From the NCBI GenBank assembly GCA_937894105.1, contig CALCTI010000359.1:1-6547 (forward strand): a DNA stretch of 6,547 bases, in the 5' to 3' direction. Source of the DNA: an uncultured cyanobacterium. Lineage in GTDB: Bacteria; Cyanobacteriota; Cyanobacteriia; CACIAM-69d. The translations under genes were made by a program, and so were the position numbers. This document shows positions 1-6,149 of this stretch, one piece after another (position 1 is the stretch's first letter; each line of letters starts with the position of its first letter). The notes beneath the pieces were generated by a model. That model was not told the origin of the DNA. It made no database searches and was given only the letters and a program-made list of their open reading frames with translations.

Positions 1-1
1 A

Positions 2-739
2 ACGGAAGTTTATGGCTTGGTGGCTCGACCTCTCCAGGGGGATGTGCCGAACCAATCCTGGGAACGGGACGCGCGGGTTTTGGAACTGCAGCAGCGGCTG
101 GCGGATTTGGAAAATCAAAATCGCAGCTTGCGATCGCTAATCGACTACCAAAGCAAGCTGGATAATAAAGGCATTGCCGCACCCACCATTGGACGCAGCG
201 CCAATGGCTGGTGGCAGCAAGTAGTGCTGGGGCGCGGCTCCAACGATGGGGTGGTAGAAGGGGCGATCGTCATGGCCCCCGGTGGTGTGGGGGGACGGGT
301 GGAGGCAGGCACGGCCAACACCAGTCGCGTGTTGCTATTGAGCAATATTAGTAGTCGGGTGGGGGTGACCGTGGGGCGATCGCGGTTTATGGGATATTTA
401 CGCGGTCAAAATGGCAACGTTGCCGTAATGGAATTTTTTGAAAAGCTGCCAGACGTGCGGGTGGGAGACACCGTATTTACGTCTAACTACAGTCAGCTTT
501 TCCCGGCGGGTTTGCCGGTGGGGGTCGTGGAATCGGTAGACACCAAAAGCGGACCCGCCCCAGAAGCTAAAGTGCGTATTACCGCCCCTTTGAGCACCCT
601 TGAGTGGACCATTATTTATCCTTACACCCCAGAGACGATGGGTAGTTTGCCCCTAACCGGCAAGGGTGAACCGGCGTTAGATAACGACAATGGGGAAGGC
701 GAAATCGGCGCAGGAGAAAGGAGCAACGTTGAGGAGTAG
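2..739 (+). CDS. mreC: Rod shape-determining protein MreC, 5'-partial
   Basis: MreC is a periplasm-facing membrane protein that links MreB filaments to the cell-wall elongation enzymes. The frame is open to the left window edge, so the gene starts upstream; the TTG at 17 is only an internal codon. 245 residues are visible. The missing part should be the short cytoplasmic tail and the single membrane anchor. Visible residues about 21-52 are heptad-like (VLELQQRLADLENQNRSL), matching the MreC coiled coil that follows the anchor. Residues about 73-88 (QVVLGRGSNDGVVEGA) and 155-176 (GDTVFTSNYSQLFPAGLPVG) are hallmark pieces of the two MreC beta-domains. The last ~35 residues are Gly/Glu/Asp-rich and probably disordered. 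mreD follows after 63 bp on the same strand, the usual mreBCD order, so mreB is expected just upstream of the window. The family assignment is secure; only the 5' end is unknown. Confidence 0.93.
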   Translation, partial: TEVYGLVARPLQGDVPNQSWERDARVLELQQRLADLENQNRSLRSLIDYQSKLDNKGIAAPTIGRSANGWWQQVVLGRGSNDGVVEGAIVMAPGGVGGRVEAGTANTSRVLLLSNISSRVGVTVGRSRFMGYLRGQNGNVAVMEFFEKLPDVRVGDTVFTSNYSQLFPAGLPVGVVESVDTKSGPAPEAKVRITAPLSTLEWTIIYPYTPETMGSLPLTGKGEPALDNDNGEGEIGAGERSNVEE

Positions 740-802
740 GCGCAACTGGGACATAACGGTTGGGTCGTTTCAACAGGAATTGTTAGCGAAAATTGTTGAC
801 GG

Positions 803-1429
803 ATGAACACGATTGTAGAGCTACAACGGCGGTGGGAGGCGGCGATTTATCAATGGCCGATTTGGCTGCGCGTGCTACTCAACGCCGTGATTACGGGAAC
901 CTCGGCAGCATTGTGTTTAATGTTGTTGCCCGTGCGTTTGCCAGGAATGAGCCTATTGGGAATTGGTCCTAACTGGGCGCTAATTTGGGTGGCAGCCTGG
1001 AGTATTTGCCGGGTGCCTTGGCTGGGTGCCTTGGCGGGGTGTTTTATGGGGCTGGCCCAAGATGCGCTTGTGACGGCATCGGCGGTGCCGGCAGGAAATA
1101 CGGGAGAGGCGTTGGCGATGATTGCCCCTAGCCATGCCTTTGGTTTAGGAATCGCCGGATATTTGATTGGTCAATTTCAGCGCCGTCGTTTTATTGAGGA
1201 TGACCTTGTAGCTCTATTTTTGCTGATCTTTGCGGCGGCGATTTTGACAGAAACCATCACGGCGGGACTGTACCTTATTCAAGATGAAACCTTGGGCAGT
1301 GTTATTTGGCCCCATCACCAGCGCCTTGCCCTATGTTCTGCAATTTTGAGTAGCCTGTGGGGACCGGCGGTTTATTTCCCCCTTAAGCTGTGGTGGCAGG
1401 CGATCGCTAACGTTGAAAAAAACACCTAA
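803..1429 (+). CDS. mreD: Rod shape-determining protein MreD
   Basis: MreD is an integral membrane partner of MreC in the elongation complex. The 208 residues contain about five or six hydrophobic segments, roughly at 24-43, 56-69, 73-90, 110-124, 134-158 and 175-193, as expected for this family. Typical cyanobacterial MreD stretches are visible: PVRLPGMSLLGIGPNW near 43-58, a PSHAFGLGIAGYLIGQ stretch near 109-124, and HHQRLALCSAILSSLWGP near 171-188. The ATG at 803 is the only sensible start because an in-frame TGA lies at 797-799. No strong Shine-Dalgarno sequence precedes it, so translation may depend on mreC upstream. The gene ends with a HIP1 site at 1400-1407. No T-tailed terminator directly follows the stop; the first convincing one is 370 bp downstream at 1797-1824. 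Confidence 0.9.
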   Translation: MNTIVELQRRWEAAIYQWPIWLRVLLNAVITGTSAALCLMLLPVRLPGMSLLGIGPNWALIWVAAWSICRVPWLGALAGCFMGLAQDALVTASAVPAGNTGEALAMIAPSHAFGLGIAGYLIGQFQRRRFIEDDLVALFLLIFAAAILTETITAGLYLIQDETLGSVIWPHHQRLALCSAILSSLWGPAVYFPLKLWWQAIANVEKNT

Positions 1430-1586
1430 AGAGCGTTATCGTTTCACCCCTGCGTCAAAAAGCCCTGATGCGACGAAGAAAATTGCACGGCGAAAGTTGC
1501 CTTGCTAAAACTGGGCCGAGAAAGTTGCCCTAAGTTAGGTGAAGCCCCAGCGCTAAAATTCTTATGATGTTTAAGCGATGACTTTT

Positions 1587-1618
1587 ATTGACAACAGCCC
1601 TAATTGACAACAGTCCTT
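1587..1618 (+). repeat. Two-copy 16-bp tandem repeat with TTGACA
   Basis: ATTGACAACAG occurs at 1587-1597 and again at 1603-1613. The full 16-bp units match at 14 of 16 positions. Each copy contains a perfect TTGACA (-35 consensus), but I see no -10 box at 16-18 bp from either one. It is a simple tandem duplication or a pair of protein-binding sites; a promoter role is not supported. Confidence 0.55.
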
Positions 1619-1655
1619 AGGCCTCTCGTGAAGGAGATTTTAGGGGATGGGTTGG

Positions 1656-1824
1656 GGATAGAAAGATTCTTAAACCGCGCTTCGTACAGTGTTCAAAATT
1701 GGATCCTGGCAAACTCATAAAAAGTTTAAATTTCTATCCAAGAAAGCTGCATTTTCACCAACTTTGGCTTATATTGTAGGTGGAGTGAGTGCTAGAGGCG
1801 GGCTGAGTGGCTCGCCTTTTTTTT
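1656..1824 (+). ncRNA. Candidate small RNA ending at an intrinsic terminator
   Basis: GGATAGAAA (1656-1664) is perfectly complementary to TTTCTATCC (1731-1739). Inside it, TTAAAC (1670-1675) pairs with GTTTAA (1724-1729), giving 15 bp broken by a 5/1 internal loop. The structure lies directly upstream of the strong terminator at 1797-1824, and no protein gene lies between. Stem plus terminator would form a transcript of roughly 170 nt. The weakness is that I find no convincing promoter just upstream of 1656. The terminator could instead end a long mreCD 3' untranslated region. I do not recognise the RNA family, and 6S, SRP and RNase P RNA hallmarks are not evident. Confidence 0.25.
1797..1824 (+). 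terminator. Intrinsic terminator
   Basis: GGCGGGC (1797-1803) pairs with GCTCGCC (1810-1816) through seven pairs including one G-U, around a 6-nt loop, and is followed by eight T residues (1817-1824). This is a textbook rho-independent terminator on the + strand. It lies 370 bp after mreD, so it ends either a long mreCD 3' UTR or a separate small transcript. Confidence 0.8.
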
Positions 1825-2171
1825 GCCTATTTTCCCAGCTTTTGCCCTGACTTATCGAACCTGCGCATCTGCTTATGGATAGATTTTCCATAGCTTGCCC
1901 AGCAACAATTTTTACCCTAAGGAAAGTCCCAAGCTGTTAACAACGGTGACCCTAAAACAGCCTGCGAAATGACTTTTGAACTGGGTTAACTTAAGTTGAT
2001 TTAACTACAATTTTTTTTGCGGCTGACTTTATCTGTAGAGCCTGAGCGGTCCTAGGGCGTGTCATCAACCAAACTGCAGATGCTTGTGGTCAATTTGTCA
2101 TTAACGAGACAGTGGCGATCGCTGGGGACTTCGGCAAGGTTCAGCGCCCATTGAAGCCTTCTTTATTGGGT

Positions 2172-2256
2172 AGTGATGCAATGTGATGGTCACTCAATGT
2201 CGAAAAGCTTGAATCTTCTATAGATTAAGGATCGGCCTACATTACGTTGCATCACT
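2172..2256. repeat. 85-bp palindromic element, MITE-like or RNA hairpin
   Basis: The 17-bp arm at 2172-2188 (AGTGATGCAA...) is the inverse complement of 2240-2256, with two differences. Both differences are G-U pairs if the + strand is transcribed, so a + strand RNA would form an unbroken 17-bp stem. Inside, CTT-g-AATCT (2208-2216) pairs with AGATTAAG (2222-2229) as a second hairpin with one bulged G. The 8-bp direct repeat CTTTATTG flanks it at 2161-2168 and 2257-2264, which resembles a target-site duplication, although the left side has three extra bases before the arm. This fits a small non-autonomous mobile element. No transposase gene is present. Confidence 0.5.
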
Positions 2257-2291
2257 CTTTATTGAACTTTTGGCGTTGCTGAATTTGAGGA

Positions 2292-2368
2292 GGTAGGGTT
2301 GCTTTTCACAACGCACCGTAGAAGATTAACCTCAGCGGTCGTTGCTAGGGCAACACACCTACCGGTGT
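2292..2368 (+). other. Region with mutually exclusive hairpins
   Basis: Two perfect 5-bp tetraloop hairpins abut: GTTGC-tagg-GCAAC (2341-2354) and ACACC-tacc-GGTGT (2355-2368). Alternatively, GGTAGGGTTGC (2292-2302) can pair with GCAAC (2350-2354) and CCTACC (2358-2363), forming 11 bp with a 3-nt bulge. The two folds compete for the same bases. No T-tract or start codon directly follows, so a regulatory switch is only speculation. Confidence 0.25.
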
Positions 2369-2556
2369 AATGCTGTTTCCTCCCCTAAACCTGCAATGCC
2401 GAACTTTTTTATTGAAACAGAGCAACTCGAATAGCTTTGCCAGGGGGCCTGTTTGAGTGGAGAAAAACTATACTGAACCGACCATAAACTTCAGACCCTC
2501 GATGGAACGCCAGCACTGGGGCAAATGGAGCCCCCGCTCGCGTTCATCCGCCCCAG

Positions 2557-3798
2557 CTAAGTGGTGTACTCCGCATTGATCTTGACGTAGTCATAACTCA
2601 AATCGCAGCCCCAAGCGGTGCCCCGTCCAGGACCGTCTCCGACCCTAACCTGAATCAGCACCGTATCGGTTTTCAAATATTCTCCCGCCGCCGCTTGGCA
2701 CAGGTAGGCGTTGGCGACGTTCCGGTCGAAGGACAACGGCTGACCGTTTTTCATCAGGGCAATGTCCCCCAATGTGACGCACAGGTCGTTTTGATCAAAG
2801 GTGACCCCTGCGCGACCGGCGGCTCCGGCAATGCGCCCCCAGTTGGGATCGCGACCAAAGACGGCGGATTTTACCAACGATGACCCGGCGATGGTTTTGG
2901 CGATCGCCTGGGCACCCCCTTCGCTAGGGGCTCCGGTCACCTGCACTTCGATTAAACAGGTGGCTCCTTCACCATCACGGGCGATCGCCTTCGCCAAATG
3001 GATACACACTGCCGTGAGCATCCCCTCCAAAATTTCCGCCTCCGGTCCCCACTGGGTAATAGCTGGGGTGCGCGACTGACCGTTGGTTAGGGCAAATAGG
3101 GAATCATTGGTGCTGGTATCGCCGTCCACGGTGATTTGGTTAAAGCTGCGATCGCCCGCCCGTGCCGTCATTTTCTGCCAAATTTGGGGAGAAACCGCCG
3201 CATCGCAGGTGACAAACGCCAGCATCGTCGCCATATTCGGGTGAATCATGCCCGATCCCTTGGACATACCGCCAACGCGTACCGGACGCCCATTAATTTC
3301 CGTTTCTAAAGCAATGGACTTGGTGATTAGATCAGTGGTCAAAATCGCTTTAGCCGCATCGTCACCGCCCGTTTCCGACAGGGCTGCCACCAGCTTAGGA
3401 ACTCCCGCCTCCATGGGACCCACGGCAATACGCTGACCAATAACCCCGGTAGATGCCAAGAGAACGCTGCCGGGCTCGATTTCCAGCGCCGATGCCACCC
3501 ATTGAGCGGAGGCTTGGGCATCGTCCCACCCTTGCTGTCCCGTGGCTGCATTCGCTTGACCAGAGTTCACCAAAATTGCCTGACAGCCAGGCTTTTCCGC
3601 CAGGCTTTGCATGCAGTAGTCGATGCAGGCCGCTCGCACCTGGCTTTGGGTGAAAATCCCAGCGGCGATCGCCTCCACCTCAGAATAAATCAGCGCCAAA
3701 TCAGGAGACCCCGACGGCTTCAACCCCGCTGCAATGCCCGCCGCCCTAAACCCCTTAGGAGCTGTCACCCCTCCCGAAATCTCTGTCCACCGCGCCAT
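2557..3798 (-). CDS. argJ: Bifunctional glutamate N-acetyltransferase/amino-acid acetyltransferase ArgJ
   Basis: ArgJ moves the acetyl group from N-acetylornithine to glutamate, releasing ornithine and closing the cyclic arginine pathway; bifunctional forms also use acetyl-CoA. The enzyme is cytoplasmic and self-cleaving. The ATG at 3798 gives 413 residues. A TTG six codons upstream is possible, but the ATG is preceded at proper distance by AGGGGAG, and MARWTEISGGVTAP is a typical cyanobacterial N-terminus. The self-cleavage site is intact: GMIHPNMATMLAF near 183-195, with Thr191 as the nucleophile that starts the beta chain. STGVIG (116-121, oxyanion-hole region), VDGDTSTND (224-232) and FGRDPNWGRI (314-323) are also present, and the C-terminus ends in the usual INAEYTT. 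The gene stands alone, with its own promoter candidate at 3829-3837. It carries four HIP1 sites. No clear T-tailed terminator follows the stop. Whether it is mono- or bifunctional cannot be told from sequence alone. Confidence 0.95.
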   Translation of the reverse strand: MARWTEISGGVTAPKGFRAAGIAAGLKPSGSPDLALIYSEVEAIAAGIFTQSQVRAACIDYCMQSLAEKPGCQAILVNSGQANAATGQQGWDDAQASAQWVASALEIEPGSVLLASTGVIGQRIAVGPMEAGVPKLVAALSETGGDDAAKAILTTDLITKSIALETEINGRPVRVGGMSKGSGMIHPNMATMLAFVTCDAAVSPQIWQKMTARAGDRSFNQITVDGDTSTNDSLFALTNGQSRTPAITQWGPEAEILEGMLTAVCIHLAKAIARDGEGATCLIEVQVTGAPSEGGAQAIAKTIAGSSLVKSAVFGRDPNWGRIAGAAGRAGVTFDQNDLCVTLGDIALMKNGQPLSFDRNVANAYLCQAAAGEYLKTDTVLIQVRVGDGPGRGTAWGCDLSYDYVKINAEYTT

Positions 3799-3828
3799 AA
3801 TCGCTCCCCTACCCAAAAATTTGCAGCG

Positions 3829-3837
3829 ATTATAACA
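3829..3837 (-). promoter_or_regulatory. argJ promoter, extended -10 box
   Basis: On the - strand the sequence reads TGTTATAAT: a perfect TATAAT (3834-3829) preceded by the TGn of an extended -10 element. The start of transcription would fall near 3822, giving a leader of about 24 nt that contains the AGGGGAG ribosome binding site before the ATG at 3798. No -35 box is visible, which is common for extended -10 promoters. Confidence 0.55.
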
Positions 3838-3931
3838 GCCCCCGATTTCCTACGCGGAGCGATAAGCCTCTGATTTTTAGCCTTCTGATTCTTTATCTAC
3901 TTTTAGGCGAATTTCAGACAAAAAATTAGAC

Positions 3932-3961
3932 AAAAAAAAGGAGAGCCGCACTGGGCTCTCC
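3932..3961 (-). terminator. Intrinsic terminator on the minus strand
   Basis: GGAGAGCC (3940-3947) and GGCTCTCC (3954-3961) form a perfect 8-bp stem with a 6-nt loop. Read on the - strand it is followed by eight T residues (3939-3932). It lies about 430 bp past the gatB stop and about 95 bp before the argJ -10 box. It therefore insulates argJ from upstream transcription, and ends either a long gatB 3' UTR or a short separate transcript. Confidence 0.8.
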
Positions 3962-3989
3962 CAATCATCAGGGTGCATCTACTGAACGG

Positions 3990-3998
3990 AGTATAGCA
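3990..3998 (-). promoter_or_regulatory. Possible extended -10 promoter just upstream of the terminator
   Basis: The - strand reads TGCTATACT (3998-3990), a near-consensus extended -10 box with no recognisable -35. A transcript from it would start near 3983 and reach the terminator at 3961-3932 after about 50 nt. This could make a very short RNA. It may also be chance. Confidence 0.2.
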
Positions 3999-4207
3999 TC
4001 AGACCCCCTAGGGGTGTCACCCCCTTTTCTTGAAAAATATTTGCCGCCACTGACTGCTTGAGTATTATTTGTTACGTCAAGGTATGTAAAAATACCGTGG
4101 TTTTTTGCCTCGCGAATCGCAGAGCGGAATGCTGAGTTTGAAAGAACTCCTCTCTTCTTTAGTGAAAACCCTACGTAAAAACAGGTTTTCCCTATAGGTT
4201 TTGCGCA

Positions 4208-4264
4208 AAAAATGATAGTTGCCTTTCAACAATGGTGCCCTGTTGAGAAGCTACTATCATTTTT
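4208..4264. terminator. 57-bp hairpin, probable bidirectional terminator beyond gatB
   Basis: AAAAATGATAGT (4208-4219) is perfectly complementary to ACTATCATTTTT (4253-4264). Further in, TCAACA (4226-4231) pairs with TGTTGA (4241-4246), leaving a 9-nt loop; most of the bases between these stems pair too. Because the arms end in A and T runs, either strand gives a stem followed by five or six T residues. On the - strand it lies about 130 nt past the gatB stop and is the nearest candidate terminator for gatB. The rest of the 3817-4391 gap holds no gene I can support. Confidence 0.55.
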
Positions 4265-4391
4265 GGATTTGTGGGCTTTTCCGGGGTTTGGGTGTTTTTT
4301 GTTGCTTGAGGCTGATCAAAGTTAGGGGATAGGGCGGAGATGAGTTTGGGGGATGACCCAGTTTTCCGCCCAAAGTCCTCAATTGCTGCCC

Positions 4392-5876
4392 CTAGCCTTG
4401 CAATAATTTGCCCAAAATTTGGTTGGTCAGTTTGGGGTCCGCTTTGCCCTGGGTGGCTTTCATTACCTGTCCCACAAAGAAGCCTCGCAGCTTAGTTTTG
4501 CCGGCGCGGAATTGTTCTAGCTGGTTGGGGTTGTCGTCGATCGCCTTTTGGATAATGGCTTCCAGTTCGCTAGCGTCGGAAATTTGCACTAGTCCCCGCT
4601 CTTCCACCAAGGCTTTAGGCGATCCGCCCTGTTCCAACAGGTCGGGAAGGATTTCCTTGGCGATTTTGCCGCTGATGGTGCCATCGGTAATTAAGCCAAT
4701 CAGTTCCGCTAGACCGTTGGCGTCCAGGGCCACGTCCTCAAGGGTTTTCTTTTCGTTTTTGAGATAGCCTGCAATGTCTCCCTGCACCCAGTTGGCAGCA
4801 AGCTTGGAGTCGGCTCCGGCCGCGACTACGGCTTCGAAAAATTCGGCGGTGGTGCGATCGTCCACCAGCACGTTGGCGTCGTAGGCGGAGAGTCCTAGTT
4901 CGGTTTGATAACGGCTGCGCTTAACGGCGGGCAATTCCGGCAACTCCGCTGCCCAGGCTTCCCGCTGCTCGGCGGACACTTCAATGGGGGTTAGGTCCGG
5001 CTCGGGGAAGTAACGATAGTCGCTGGAGCCTTCTTTGGATCGCATGGAAATGGTGCGCTGTCCCCCTTCGTCCCACAGACGGGTTTCTTGGACAATGGTG
5101 TCGTTGCCGGTTTCCAGGGCGTCGATTTGCCGGTCAATTTCGTAGTCGATCGCCCGTTGAATGGCATTAAAGGAGTTCATATTTTTGATCTCCACCTTGG
5201 TGCCAAATTCTTTTTGACCCACCGGGCGCACTGAAATATTCACATCGCAACGCAGGGAGCCCTCTTGCATATTGCCGTCGCAAATGCCTAAGTAGCGCAC
5301 AATGCGACGAATTTCCCGAGCATATTCAGCGGCTTCGGCACCGGAGCGTAAATCTGGCTCAGACACAATTTCCGCTAGGGGTACCCCGGCACGGTTGTAG
5401 TCCACCAGGGAATAGGCGGAGCCGGACATATCGGTGCCCGCGTGCACTAGTTTTCCCGCATCTTCCTCCATGTGCAGACGGGTAACGCCGATGGTTTTGC
5501 GAGTGGCGTTGCCTTTTTTGTCCACCAGTTCGATTTCAATATGACCGTGCTCGGCGATGGGTAGGTCAAACTGGGAGATTTGATAGTTTTTCGGCAGGTC
5601 CGGGTAGAAATATTGCTTGCGATCAAATTTGCTGTAGGGGGCGATCGCGCAATTCAGAGCCAAACCCGCTTTTACCGCATACTCCAACACCGTTTGATTG
5701 AGCACCGGCAAGGTTCCCGGCAATCACAAACACACCGGGTCAATGTGAGTGTTGGGCTCGGAACCAAATTACGTGGCGCTGTCGGAGAAGATTTTCGTCT
5801 CCGTTCCCAGTTGACAGTGGGTTTCTAAGCCAATAATGACTTCGTATTCGGTTTTGGCGGGGGCGGCTGTGGTCAT
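4392..5876 (-). pseudogene. gatB: Asp/Glu-tRNA amidotransferase subunit B, interrupted by two in-frame stops
   Basis: GatB is the tRNA-binding and kinase subunit of GatCAB, which converts Glu-tRNA(Gln) to Gln-tRNA(Gln) in the cytoplasm. From the ATG at 5876 (preceded by GGGAG at short spacing) the frame has 494 codons, the usual GatB length, and starts MTTAAPAKTEYEVIIGLETH. Codon 36 is TAA (5771-5769), inside SAT*FGSEPNTHIDPVC, and codon 51 is TGA (5726-5724), inside VCL*LPGTLPVLN. Both flanks stay in one frame, so these are substitutions, not frameshifts. Everything after is intact: YFYPDLPKNYQIS (89-101), LHMEEDAGKLVH (134-145), DYNRAGVPLAEIVSEPD (159-175), EGSLRCDVN (205-213), SSDYRYFPEPDL (284-295) and a C-terminal YqeY-like tRNA-binding domain from about 346. 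The longest open frame would begin at TTG 5723, losing the conserved GLETHCQL segment and probably activity. A sequencing artefact remains possible; see findings. Confidence 0.85.
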
Positions 5877-6075
5877 AGGTCTCCCAGTTACGGCGTTAGG
5901 GGTAGCGTTGATCGGTCGCGTTAATCGTTAGCGCTGACAGTTTACGTTTTGTATACGAAAAAAAACTGATGGGATATCTTTGAATTATCGATCAACTCAC
6001 TGCGAAAGGGGTTCCGGTTTCGTTATAGCAACGTCTTGTTTCCCTCTTTTCCCAGTGGGTGGGGCAAATCGTTTT

Positions 6076-6103
6076 CTAAACGAACTCTCGAAAACGAGCT
6101 CTC
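6076..6103. repeat. 14-bp tandem repeat upstream of the P450 gene
   Basis: CTAAACGAACTCTC (6076-6089) is followed directly by GAAAACGAGCTCTC (6090-6103), matching at 11 of 14 positions, and then by TAAAA, like the start of a third copy. CGTTTTC (6070-6076) is also an exact inverse complement of GAAAACG (6090-6096). The repeat ends 46 bp before the P450 start codon, in the divergent gap with gatB, where a regulator could bind. No regulator family is identified. Confidence 0.4.
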
Positions 6104-6149
6104 TAAAATTATGGATCAGAACTCGTCGTATTTTGTGTAGGGATCTCCT

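Larger units (their letters stand above)
1430..2556. other. 1.1-kb gene-free intergenic region between mreD and argJ
   Basis: No open frame here looks like a real protein on either strand, and I see no tRNA-like cloverleaf. The region lies between the 3' ends of the convergent mreCD and argJ genes, so it need not hold the promoter of either. It is not featureless. It contains a 16-bp tandem repeat (1587-1618), a long-range inverted repeat (1656-1739), a strong + strand terminator (1797-1824), an 85-bp palindrome (2172-2256), competing hairpins (2292-2368), and two sequences resembling insertion-sequence ends (from 2053 and 2271). It holds a single HIP1 octamer (2115-2122). The mixture suggests decayed mobile DNA, unannotated small RNAs, or both. 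A perfect TATACT lies at 2469-2474 but has no matching -35 box. Just past the argJ stop, GGGGC at 2518-2522 can pair with GCCCC at 2530-2534, without a T-tract on the - strand. Confidence 0.6.

Noticed and set aside
1492..1529. Direct repeat GAAAGTTGCC at 1492-1501 and 1520-1529
   Set aside because: Two 10-bp copies with no context; the only structure is a weak mismatched hairpin without a T-tract.
1917..1931. AAGGAAAGTCCC, resembling the GAGGAAAGTCC motif of RNase P RNA
   Set aside because: The other universal RNase P RNA motifs are not found downstream at the expected distances, so it is a chance match.
1985..2018. AT-only hairpin GTTAA/TTAAC followed by eight T residues
   Set aside because: A 5-bp AT-rich stem separated from the T-run by five bases is too weak to call a terminator.
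2515..2556. CTGGGGC/GCCCCAG and GGGGC/GCCCC hairpins just after the argJ stop as a terminator
   Set aside because: The stems are real but no T-tract follows on the - strand, so a rho-independent terminator is not supported.
2501..2578. 25-codon + strand frame over the argJ 3' end
   Set aside because: It overlaps argJ antisense, lacks a ribosome binding site, and has a biased Arg/Ser/Pro composition typical of shadow frames.
4082..4095. NtcA-like site GTATGTAAAAATAC (GTA-N8-TAC)
   Set aside because: A six-base palindromic pattern is expected more than once by chance in 6.5 kb, and no -10 box lies at the usual 20-24 bp on either side. The argJ start is about 285 bp away.
4129..4197. 22-codon frame MLSLKELLSSLVKTLRKNRF..., slightly amphipathic
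   Set aside because: It has no clear Shine-Dalgarno sequence or promoter, and is too short to separate from chance.
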